A stretch of DNA of 22,586 nucleotides from Anaerolineae bacterium (lineage in GTDB: Bacteria > Chloroflexota > Anaerolineae > B4-G1 > SLSP01), in the NCBI GenBank assembly GCA_016934645.1, contig JAFGSL010000610.1, positions 1-22,586 on the forward strand, in the 5' to 3' direction. The position numbers and the translations under genes are program-made. Shown in pieces: positions 1 to 6,526 of this stretch; the first letter of the stretch is position 1; each line of letters starts with the position of its first letter. The notes beneath the pieces were generated by a model, which saw only the letters and a program-made list of their open reading frames with translations, was not told the origin of the DNA and did not search any database.

Positions 1-1
1 G

Positions 2-1459
2 ATCCGCAAGGGCTACCGCGACATCAACGAGATCAAGGCCGTCACCCGCGCCGGGATGGGGGCCTGCGGCGGCAAAACGTGCAGCGCGCTCATCCTGCGC
101 CTCTTCCGCGAGGAAGGTATCCCTCTCGACGCCGTCACCTGCAACGTCCCGCGCCCCCTTTTCGTCGAAGTTCCGCTGGGTGTCTTTGCGGCGGAAAACG
201 AATCACGAATCACGAATTACGAATTACAAAATACGAATTACGAATCACGTATCACGCATCACGAATCCCTTACTCCCTACTCCCTACTCCCTACTCCCTC
301 TGCCGACGCCATCATCATCGGCGCAGGAAGCGTGGGGGTTCCTGCCGCGCTGGCGATGGCGCGGGCGGGATTGAAGGTGCGTGTGTTCGACGGGGCCGCC
401 AGCCAGGGGCAAGGCTCCAACAAATCGGCGATTGGCGGGGTGCGCGCCACGCACTCCGACCCGGCGAAGATTCGCCTGTGCCTGCGCAGCCTGGACATCT
501 TCTCGACATGGGAGGAAACCTACGGCCACAACATCGAGTGGACGACGGGGGGCTACACCTTCGTCGCCTACCGGGAGCGCGAGGCGCAGACGCTCAAGGA
601 TTTGCTCAAGGTACAGCACACCTACGGTCTAGACATCGACTGGTACGAGCGCGATGATTTCTTGCGCATCGTTCCCGACGTGAACCAAGAAGGTCTCCTC
701 GGCGGGACGTTCTCGCCGCGCGACGGGCATTGCTCTCCGTTGCTGGCAGGGCACGCTTTCTACGATGCGGCGAAGGCAGCCGGTGCGCTCTTCCACTTCG
801 ACGAGCCAGTGACGGAGATTTTGATCGACGACACGATGACAGGCCGTCAGATACGCGGCGTGCGGACAAACCGGGACATCTACCTCGCACCGGTTGTCGT
901 CAACGCCGCCGGGCCGTGGGCGCAGGCGATTGGGCGTCTGGTGGGCATGGAGCATCCCGTGCAGCCCGACTCGCACGAGGCCGGGATCACCGAACCGGTC
1001 GCGCACTTCCTCGATCCGATGCTGGTGGACATCCGCCCTGCGCCGGGATCGGCGAACTACTACTTCTTCCAACTGCGGGATGGGCAAGTTGTTTTCTGCA
1101 TCACGCCAAGTCCGAGTATTGTGGGCTTTGACCGCCGCGAGACGAGCGTGTTCCTGCCGCAGATCGCGTCGCGTGTGGTGGATTTGGTCCCGCGCTTGGC
1201 GAACCTTCGTGTGCGGCGCACCTGGCGTGGCCTCTACCCGATGTCGCCGGACGGCTCGCCGCTGGTCGGTTGGGCGCGGGAGGTGGGGGGCTACCTGATG
1301 GCGATCGCCATGTGCGGGCAGGGCTTCATGCTCGGTCCGGGTTTGGGCGAATTGCTGGCGCGGATGGTCGCGCAGGAAGAGCTGTCGCCGGAAGACCGCG
1401 AGGTGTTGCAAGTGCTCTCGCCGTACCGAAAGTTCGCGGGACAGGAGGCGTTGAAGTAG
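2..1459 (+). CDS. FAD-dependent oxidoreductase with N-terminal BFD-like [2Fe-2S] domain (5' partial, repeat-encoded linker)
   Basis: The frame is open from the window edge and gives 485 visible residues. Residues 1-27 are the end of a BFD-like [2Fe-2S] domain; Cys22 and Cys27 of the TRAGMGACGGKTC motif would be cluster ligands. A tail reading RPLFVEVPLGVFA follows, which is how HcnB/opine-dehydrogenase-type subunits usually end. Residues 66-100 are a low-complexity linker translated from a 7-bp repeat array (RITNYE..., then TPYSLLPTP). From about residue 102 a DAO-family flavoprotein begins: Rossmann motif GAGSVG at 107-112, later the RRTWRGLYPMSPDGSPLVG and GQGFMLGP segments that close the FAD site. 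Known relatives (HcnBC-type cyanide-forming, opine or dye-linked proline dehydrogenases) carry these two parts on separate adjacent genes. They oxidise amines or amino acids and pass electrons through FAD and the cluster. I infer the same chemistry; the substrate is unknown. No in-frame ATG, GTG or TTG lies between array and flavoprotein, so a separate start is unlikely. Confidence 0.8.
   Translation: MRKGYRDINEIKAVTRAGMGACGGKTCSALILRLFREEGIPLDAVTCNVPRPLFVEVPLGVFAAENESRITNYELQNTNYESRITHHESLTPYSLLPTPSADAIIIGAGSVGVPAALAMARAGLKVRVFDGAASQGQGSNKSAIGGVRATHSDPAKIRLCLRSLDIFSTWEETYGHNIEWTTGGYTFVAYREREAQTLKDLLKVQHTYGLDIDWYERDDFLRIVPDVNQEGLLGGTFSPRDGHCSPLLAGHAFYDAAKAAGALFHFDEPVTEILIDDTMTGRQIRGVRTNRDIYLAPVVVNAAGPWAQAIGRLVGMEHPVQPDSHEAGITEPVAHFLDPMLVDIRPAPGSANYYFFQLRDGQVVFCITPSPSIVGFDRRETSVFLPQIASRVVDLVPRLANLRVRRTWRGLYPMSPDGSPLVGWAREVGGYLMAIAMCGQGFMLGPGLGELLARMVAQEELSPEDREVLQVLSPYRKFAGQEALK
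198..299. repeat. Degenerate 7-bp tandem array inside a coding frame
   Basis: Ten consecutive 7-mers of the type ACGAATC/ACGAATT run in strict register from 198 to 267. After a 4-base break come four exact ACTCCCT copies (272-299). The total is 102 bases, a multiple of three, so the oxidoreductase frame is kept. Because 3 x 7 bp makes 7 codons, the array is read as a 7-residue peptide repeat (NYESRIT-like). Without stops in any of the three forward frames it also creates overlapping spurious ORFs. Confidence 0.85.
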
Positions 1460-1490
1460 GGGAGTAGTCTATTTTGGGGTATTTGGCTAT

Positions 1491-1529
1491 AATGAAGGAG
1501 TGGGATTAAATCTACTCCTTCATTTTCGT
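1491..1529 (+). terminator. Hairpin terminator after the oxidoreductase
   Basis: A perfect 11-bp stem, AATGAAGGAGT (1491-1501) with ACTCCTTCATT (1514-1524), encloses a 12-nt loop and runs into TTTCG. It lies 32 bases after the oxidoreductase stop and separates that gene from the AT-rich cassette. The T-run is short, so termination may be partial. Confidence 0.55.
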
Positions 1530-1561
1530 ATAGAAACTATGTGTAGGCTATTTGTAGGTCA

Positions 1562-1577
1562 GCCGGTTATAATCGGC
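1562..1577 (+). promoter_or_regulatory. TATAAT -10 box inside an imperfect palindrome (possible operator)
   Basis: A consensus TATAAT lies at 1568-1573, about 50 bases before the first cassette gene. It is embedded in GCCGGTTATAATCGGC, a 16-bp palindrome with a single mismatched pair, so a repressor bound there would cover the -10 box. No good -35 box is present at 16-18 bp spacing, which lowers confidence. A second TATAAT at 1488-1493 overlaps the terminator stem. Confidence 0.35.
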
Positions 1578-1624
1578 ACCAGTCATTCGCGATAGTCTTC
1601 CAACGTCAATTAGGAACACAAATA

Positions 1625-2635
1625 ATGATAAATCCTCAAGACTTTGACATTTCTTTACCTGGTTCAATGGGGATGCTTAATGTTCGGATTGGCCCCAGAG
1701 AGATATGGGCGGGGAAGTTCCCTATTAGGTTTGATGTTATGAATGCTGCTGTGAGGTGGCATTTAGGGCAATTCCAATTGTTGGATTTGGAATACGAAGT
1801 CGCGGAAGAGACTAATGGATTGATACGGTATGCAGTACATTTCAAGAATGTTGGGAATCTAGGCGAGATTTATCTACGGGAGCTGTTTGAAGAATCAAAC
1901 ACTGCGTTGATTATTACACCTCCAAAACTAATTCCCCAACAAGGTTGGTCATCGGAACAACGCGAAATGATAGCGTCCGCATCTGACCGCGAAGCGAAGC
2001 TTGAGTTAATGCATCAACTGGCAAGTAATGATGCAGAGGCTCAACAACAACTCTCTAAATGGCAAGAATTTGTCTTTAACCTATTTTTGAAAGAAATATT
2101 GGGAGACTCTGAGGTTATTCAAGCATTAAACCGAACCTCAAATCATCAGGGTATACCATTTCGCTTGACACAAATCTTCAAAGGGTATGACAAAATTACC
2201 AATATATCTGTGGAACAGGCAGAAATTAATGCGCTATACGAATTGTCTGATGAAGATATCCGTCAGAAATTGGCTAGAATAATCGAGGGAGTAGATGTTG
2301 CTGTATTGCAACGAGAAGCAAGAAAGCCACACGGGGGTTTTGAAATCGGGGATATGGACATACCTATAGATATAAATGGTGATAGATTCTATTTGTGTAT
2401 TCCGGTCAAATCAGCCAAAGAAATCGGAAAAACAGTACCTGAGAAAATATCCTATCAAATATTTCGCCCTTTTTTGAATTTCAACAGATGCGCTGTGGTT
2501 TTTGTTACAGCAAGGAATTTTTCGCAAAATTTAATGAACACTATTAAACGAATGAAGGACAGATTGGGTTGGTCGATTGAGATAATTGAAAATAAAGAAC
2601 TAGCACAGCTTTTCAAACGCAATAATCTTCTTTAG
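1625..2635 (+). CDS. Putative Mrr/PD-(D/E)XK-like nuclease protein, AT-rich cassette gene 1
   Basis: 336 aa; ATG start with AGGA 9 nt upstream. I do not recognise the family as a whole. The C-terminal third (about residues 236-330) resembles an Mrr-like restriction endonuclease fold. It has an acidic strand (E240, D243, D245), then a strand ending in IPVK (K262) where these enzymes have (D/E/Q)xK, then Ser-Tyr-Gln on a helix. It finishes with a VVFVTARNFS strand and WSIEIIENKELAQLF, the usual Mrr end. The N-terminal two thirds are unassigned. Glu of ExK is replaced by Val, which some Mrr-type enzymes tolerate but which could also mean loss of activity. Base composition is unlike the neighbours: 19 of 60 bases at 2341-2400 are G/C, against 43 of 60 at 5281-5340, which points to horizontal acquisition. 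The next gene starts 71 bases downstream on the same strand. Nuclease activity is an inference. Confidence 0.55.
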   Translation: MINPQDFDISLPGSMGMLNVRIGPREIWAGKFPIRFDVMNAAVRWHLGQFQLLDLEYEVAEETNGLIRYAVHFKNVGNLGEIYLRELFEESNTALIITPPKLIPQQGWSSEQREMIASASDREAKLELMHQLASNDAEAQQQLSKWQEFVFNLFLKEILGDSEVIQALNRTSNHQGIPFRLTQIFKGYDKITNISVEQAEINALYELSDEDIRQKLARIIEGVDVAVLQREARKPHGGFEIGDMDIPIDINGDRFYLCIPVKSAKEIGKTVPEKISYQIFRPFLNFNRCAVVFVTARNFSQNLMNTIKRMKDRLGWSIEIIENKELAQLFKRNNLL

Positions 2636-2706
2636 TTCCAGTGCAGACTAATCAGCATGTGAACCTGTCTTAATGCTTTCAACAAGGTCGCTGTGGAGGA
2701 TATCTA

Positions 2707-3492
2707 ATGGCCATTCCCAGGTTCAGAAATCTACAAGCTAATGATCCGTTTTTTGCACAAGAAGATCATGCCGTCTTCACTTCAAGCAAAGTAACAAGTA
2801 GCCGCTATGATAAAGAACGGCAACAAATACGTGACAAGCTTCTGGCTTTGCATGATGTGTTGTATCCGGAAATGAAACGGGAAGGTTTAGCTCTTTATCC
2901 TCATTGGCATCCCCCTAACATTGTTTCAACTTGGTACATCGGCCGCATCGAACAAATTTGGTTTATGAAGTTGCGCTATTTACGTTCTAGTACTGAAGTG
3001 CAGGCAGTTGAGGAAATGATGGGGGTTCCAAAACTGTTGGATTATTCAGAAACGCAATACACGAAGCATCCGATGATGGATATTCGGATTGATAGTGAAT
3101 ATTTGGCTATTGAGTTACTGGTAACTGATAAGGCTTGGTTGGATGCACAAAATTTCAAGAGGAAACTGGAAAAGCATAAAGCAGAGCGCCAACATTTCAT
3201 CCGTATACTTCAAAGCTTAGGGCATGATTATATCTTTGGGGGGTGGCCAGATACTAGCAAACCCGAGTTTATTGAAACGGCGGCGGATCTGGCTGATGAA
3301 GGGCGGTTATTGGATTGGTTGTCTCGATTTGATCCAGGTTATGATTGGCTAAGATTGGGTATTTGGTATACAGAGTGCGAAGATTTCCGACTCACAACAG
3401 GCAGGATTGTCGAAGAAGTGTTGTATCGTTTCAGGCAATTGTACCCTGTCTATCAGTTTCTATTGTGGACATCCGATAATGACTTTAGATAA
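2707..3492 (+). CDS. Hypothetical protein, AT-rich cassette gene 2
   Basis: 261 aa; ATG start with a strong GGAGGA site about 6 nt upstream. I do not recognise it. It is a soluble-looking protein without signal peptide or membrane segment and is rich in Trp, Tyr and charged residues. Its middle has a strand-like stretch (HPMMDIRIDSEYLAIELLV, residues 121-139) followed by a basic, coiled helix (FKRKLEKHKAERQHFIRIL, about 150-168). The C-terminal part (190-260) is helical and ends FLLWTSDNDFR. AT-rich like the preceding gene, in the same direction 71 bases after it, and therefore probably in the same transcript and module. It could be the specificity, regulatory or immunity partner of the nuclease-like gene, but nothing in the sequence proves that. 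Confidence 0.7.
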   Translation: MAIPRFRNLQANDPFFAQEDHAVFTSSKVTSSRYDKERQQIRDKLLALHDVLYPEMKREGLALYPHWHPPNIVSTWYIGRIEQIWFMKLRYLRSSTEVQAVEEMMGVPKLLDYSETQYTKHPMMDIRIDSEYLAIELLVTDKAWLDAQNFKRKLEKHKAERQHFIRILQSLGHDYIFGGWPDTSKPEFIETAADLADEGRLLDWLSRFDPGYDWLRLGIWYTECEDFRLTTGRIVEEVLYRFRQLYPVYQFLLWTSDNDFR

Positions 3493-3641
3493 TCAGAAGC
3501 AGGCTGACAGTGGGTAACTCGATGCGGTTATCCCCGAAATACTCGGCGGTAAAACGTGTTTGGAGTTAGTTTTCTACCAAAGGTGTTCCGTGTGTGCCCG
3601 CTGTGTGGGTTACGCTCAGATCATTCGGCAAAGGAGGCGAA

Positions 3642-4709
3642 ATGCAAACCATATTTAGTCACATTGTTCAAAAACGTTTCTCTCAGCAGAATGAGGATGT
3701 CGCGACTGACGCATTGCTGTTTATTCTTGAGGCCAATCTGTCTGCCCATAATGGGATGATGAAGCTTGTTCGTGGAATCGCGCCGGGCATGCCTGATCTC
3801 CGGTTCAAAACTCAGCAGACTGAAGGGAGTATACGTCCAGATATGTGGGGATATGATGGCGTTGAGCCTCGTGTTTTTATTGAAAATAAGTTTTGGGCAG
3901 GCTTAACAGAAAATCAGCCTGTTGCGTATTTGCAGCAACTTGCCCAGTCTACCCAGCCTACAATCCTTTTGGTGGTTGGACCGGATGCCCGGGTGCAGAC
4001 CTTATGGCGCGAGTGTTCTGGCAGGCTACGTGATGCTGGTATTTCGGCGAGTGAGAGGGAATTTCCCTCCGGCGTTATTGTTCGTTCGGTTACAACGGAT
4101 ATAGGCCCGATTTTTGCATTTACGTCTTGGACGAGATTGCTTGATTTTCTGGAACCAGAGCTTGCAGATGTCCCCCAAGCGCGTAGCGATCTTCTCCAGC
4201 TTCGTGCACTCTGCGAAGCGGCTGACAGCGATGCTTTTGTGCCCATAGCATCGGAGGATGTGACAGACCAACGAATACCCGCGTTGGTTCTTCAGTTGAA
4301 CAGCGTTGTGCAGGCCATAGTGGAATTGGCGATTACTGAGAAAGTACTCGATATCAAGAGACTTAAGCCACAAGCTTCTGGGGAGCGTATCGGGCGTTAT
4401 GCAAGATTCTCGAACGTGAAGGGTGTCGGTGTATGGTTTGGCATTCATTTTCCCCTTTGGAAGAAGCATGGTTCAACTCCACTCTGGTTGTTATTTTCGC
4501 CAGGTGAGTTTGGTCGTGCTCAAGAAGTGCAACCTATCCTGGAACCGTGGGCTGAAAGACAAGGCATCTTCTCCACTTTTGAGAATAACGATCTTGCGGT
4601 TGCCGTTCCGATTGCTTGTGGCGAGGATAAGGATCAAGTCCTCAGGCATGTAGTGGATTTCCTGAAAGGGATAGCGGAGGTTTTGTCCCCTTTGCGATCC
4701 CAGGCGTAA
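3642..4709 (+). CDS. PD-(D/E)XK nuclease-family protein
   Basis: 355 aa when started at ATG 3642, which has AAGGAGG four bases upstream; the frame is open further up but has no better ribosome site. The N-terminal 100 residues show a readable PD-(D/E)XK core: an acidic helix (NED at 17-19 in FSQQNEDVATDAL), then RPDMWGYDG with D67, then FIENK with E81-x-K83, then LTENQPVAYLQQL with Gln92 on the following helix. This D-x13-ExK spacing fits restriction-endonuclease-like families of the type seen in defence loci. Residues 100-190 probably complete the alpha/beta core. The C-terminal half (about 220-350) is unassigned and contains an aromatic strand region (GVGVWFGIHFPLW). Composition is intermediate between the AT-rich genes and the GC-rich flank. 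The 149-base gap before it holds no obvious gene, so it may be transcribed separately. A DNA-cleaving role is inferred from the motif. Confidence 0.7.
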   Translation: MQTIFSHIVQKRFSQQNEDVATDALLFILEANLSAHNGMMKLVRGIAPGMPDLRFKTQQTEGSIRPDMWGYDGVEPRVFIENKFWAGLTENQPVAYLQQLAQSTQPTILLVVGPDARVQTLWRECSGRLRDAGISASEREFPSGVIVRSVTTDIGPIFAFTSWTRLLDFLEPELADVPQARSDLLQLRALCEAADSDAFVPIASEDVTDQRIPALVLQLNSVVQAIVELAITEKVLDIKRLKPQASGERIGRYARFSNVKGVGVWFGIHFPLWKKHGSTPLWLLFSPGEFGRAQEVQPILEPWAERQGIFSTFENNDLAVAVPIACGEDKDQVLRHVVDFLKGIAEVLSPLRSQA

Positions 4710-4732
4710 TGTAGGTTATAGTAGGTGTAAAT

Positions 4733-5062
4733 TTGGAATTCAACGCTCTCATTCAACGCGCTCTGTCAATTCGTAAGCTATATCATGACTTTGAGCAACA
4801 AAACTACGGCACATCCTGGACCAACGAAGAACTGGCCCTGGGGTTTGTCGGCGATGTCGGCGACTTGGTCAAGCTCGTCATGGCGCAAAGCGGGCGGCGA
4901 ACGATCCCCGATGCGGAAAGTAAATTGGCGCACGAATTGGCCGATTGTCTGTGGTCGGTCATCGTTCTTGCCGATGTGCATAACATAGACCTGGAAGACG
5001 CTTTTTTGCGAACAATGGACGATCTGGAAAATCACATCAAGAAGAATCTGGTTGTAGGATAA
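4733..5062 (+). CDS. MazG-like nucleotide pyrophosphohydrolase
   Basis: 109 aa, all-alpha MazG-like family protein; members hydrolyse (d)NTPs to monophosphates and pyrophosphate using Mg2+. The metal-binding pattern is visible as D41-V-G-D44 (GFVGDVGDLVKLVM) followed by E68-L-A-D71 (HELADCLW), the equivalent of ExxE...ExxD with Asp for Glu in the first pair. The only usable start in frame is TTG at 4733, because a TAG stop lies at 4712-4714 and no ATG or GTG follows before the conserved region; the ribosome site is weak. It begins 23 bases after the PD-(D/E)XK gene and ends 30 bases before aminopeptidase C, so it may share a transcript with either. Its composition is GC-rich like pepC, so I place it outside the acquired cassette. 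A house-cleaning role is likely; a link to the nuclease gene is possible only by position. Confidence 0.8.
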   Translation: MEFNALIQRALSIRKLYHDFEQQNYGTSWTNEELALGFVGDVGDLVKLVMAQSGRRTIPDAESKLAHELADCLWSVIVLADVHNIDLEDAFLRTMDDLENHIKKNLVVG

Positions 5063-5092
5063 CCGGAACATCTCACACGAAAGGATCACACA

Positions 5093-6436
5093 ATGCAACC
5101 AAATATCACTCCCGACGATCTGGCGAAGTTTGCGGCGGCGTTCGATGCCGATCCCAAGAATCGCCTGGCGGCGAACGCCGTGGCGCAGAACGACATCGCG
5201 GCGGTGGCGCTGAACCGCGAGAGCGTCAACCGCGTCAATCACACGTACTCGCATCTCATCGAGACACCGGAGGCCACGGATCAGGGCGCGACCGGGCGCT
5301 GCTGGATGTTCGCCGGACTCAACGTGATGCGGCTGGCGGCGATCCAGAAGATGAACTTGAAGATGGAGAAGTTCGAGCTCTCCCAGGCCTATCTGATGTA
5401 CTGGGATAAGCTGGAAAAGGCCAACTTCTTCCTGGAGAATATCATCGCGACGCGCGACGAGCCGCTGGATGGGCGGTTGGTGATGTGGCTGCTCGCCGAT
5501 CCGCTCCCCGATGCCGGGCAGTGGGATATGTTCGTGAGTCTGGTGAAGAAATATGGCGTCATCCCCAAAACGCTGATGCCGGAGACGAAGAGCAGTAGCG
5601 CGTCACGTCTGATGAACAACCGGCTCGTGGCCAAGCTGCGCGAGTTCGCGCAGACGTTGCGGGACATGTCCGCGCAGGGCGTCGATGCGGATGGCTTGCG
5701 GGAAACCAAGGCCGCGATGCTGTCGGATTTCCACCGCATGCTCACGATCCACTTCGGCAAGCCGCCCGCGAGCTTCGAGTGGGCGTGGCGCGATAAGGAT
5801 AAGGCATTTCACCGCCATGGCGTGATTACACCGCTGGACTTCTACGCCGAGTACGTCGGCATCGACCTGGACGATATGGTCTGCCTGATCAACGCGCCGA
5901 CGCAGGACAAGCCTTACAACAAGCTCTACACCGTGGCCTACCTCGGCAACGTTGTCGGCGGACAGCCGGTGCGGTATCTGAACGCGGATGTCGAAGTGCT
6001 GAGGAAAGCGGCTGCGGACAGCATCGCCGATGGGCAGGCTGTGTGGTTTGGCAGCGATGTGGGCCAGATGATGGCCGGGGATCTGGGTCTCCTGGATACG
6101 GACGTCTACGATTATGAGCTGGTGTATGGCGTGCCATTCGCCCTTGACAAGGCGGGACGACTGGACTATGGTCACAGCCGGATGACTCACGCGATGTTAC
6201 TTACCGGCGTCGACCTGGACGAGACCGGGCATCCGGTGAAGTGGCGTGTCGAGAACAGTTGGGGCACAGAACGCGGTGACAAAGGCTACATGCTGATGAC
6301 CGATCGCTGGTTTGAGGAGTATCTCTACGAGATCGCCATGAGCAAGCGCTATCTTTCGCCTGACTTGCTCGCTGTTCTCGAGACCGAGCCGGTTGTGCTC
6401 CCGCCCTGGGATCCGATGGGGGCACTGGCCCGGTAA
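5093..6436 (+). CDS. pepC: Aminopeptidase C (C1B bleomycin-hydrolase family)
   Basis: 447 aa, close to the 440-450 aa typical of bacterial PepC. It is a cytoplasmic cysteine aminopeptidase that forms a hexameric barrel and trims peptides from the N-terminus. The papain-type active site is complete: oxyanion Gln64 and catalytic Cys70 in TDQGATGRCW, catalytic His366 in THAMLLTGVD, and Asn388 in VENSWG. The segment SQAYLMYWDKLEKANFFLE after the Cys helix is characteristic of the family. The ATG at 5093 has AAAGGA about 7 bases upstream. The C-terminus (EPVVLPPWDPMGALAR) matches the arm that in this family reaches into the active site and limits cleavage to one residue at a time. It follows the MazG-like gene by 30 bases and is followed by a large palindrome. 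Confidence 0.95.
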   Translation: MQPNITPDDLAKFAAAFDADPKNRLAANAVAQNDIAAVALNRESVNRVNHTYSHLIETPEATDQGATGRCWMFAGLNVMRLAAIQKMNLKMEKFELSQAYLMYWDKLEKANFFLENIIATRDEPLDGRLVMWLLADPLPDAGQWDMFVSLVKKYGVIPKTLMPETKSSSASRLMNNRLVAKLREFAQTLRDMSAQGVDADGLRETKAAMLSDFHRMLTIHFGKPPASFEWAWRDKDKAFHRHGVITPLDFYAEYVGIDLDDMVCLINAPTQDKPYNKLYTVAYLGNVVGGQPVRYLNADVEVLRKAAADSIADGQAVWFGSDVGQMMAGDLGLLDTDVYDYELVYGVPFALDKAGRLDYGHSRMTHAMLLTGVDLDETGHPVKWRVENSWGTERGDKGYMLMTDRWFEEYLYEIAMSKRYLSPDLLAVLETEPVVLPPWDPMGALAR

Positions 6437-6445
6437 AGTAATCGC

Positions 6446-6505
6446 CCTTGCGAAGGTTTAGGTGAACTAGATTGCATGCAGTCTAGTTCGCACACCTTCG
6501 CAAGG
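6446..6505. repeat. 60-nt near-perfect palindrome between pepC and the LVIVD gene
   Basis: The outer arms CCTTGCGAAGGT (6446-6457) and ACCTTCGCAAGG (6494-6505) pair perfectly. The inner arms GAACTAGA and TCTAGTTC also pair, around a self-complementary TGCATGCA centre. The mismatches are a small internal bulge and one T-G at the centre. There is no T-run on either side, so it is not a classical terminator. The right arm ends 10 bases before the ribosome site of the downstream gene, so the folded RNA could affect processing or translation. Confidence 0.75.
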
Positions 6506-6526
6506 TTAGCCAATGGAGGGATTGCG

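Noticed and set aside
198..299. CRISPR array
   Set aside because: Units are 7 bp with no spacers, and no cas gene is present; the same holds for the other arrays and the REP cluster.
79..657. Open frames in the other two forward frames across the repeat array
   Set aside because: A stop-free 7-bp array opens all three forward frames. The proteins outside the array are Arg/Ala-rich antiframe reading of the oxidoreductase, whose own frame has clear family motifs.
629..1411. 260-aa open frame on the minus strand
   Set aside because: It mirrors the high-GC oxidoreductase gene and has no recognisable domain. Similar long shadows lie opposite the dipeptidase, uxuA and GH42 genes.
3594..3641. Upstream start for the PD-(D/E)XK gene
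   Set aside because: The extra residues have no ribosome site, while AAGGAGG lies four bases before ATG 3642.
6476..6526. Upstream ATG for the LVIVD gene
   Set aside because: It lies in the centre of the palindrome and would bury the signal peptide; GGAGGG precedes ATG 6527.
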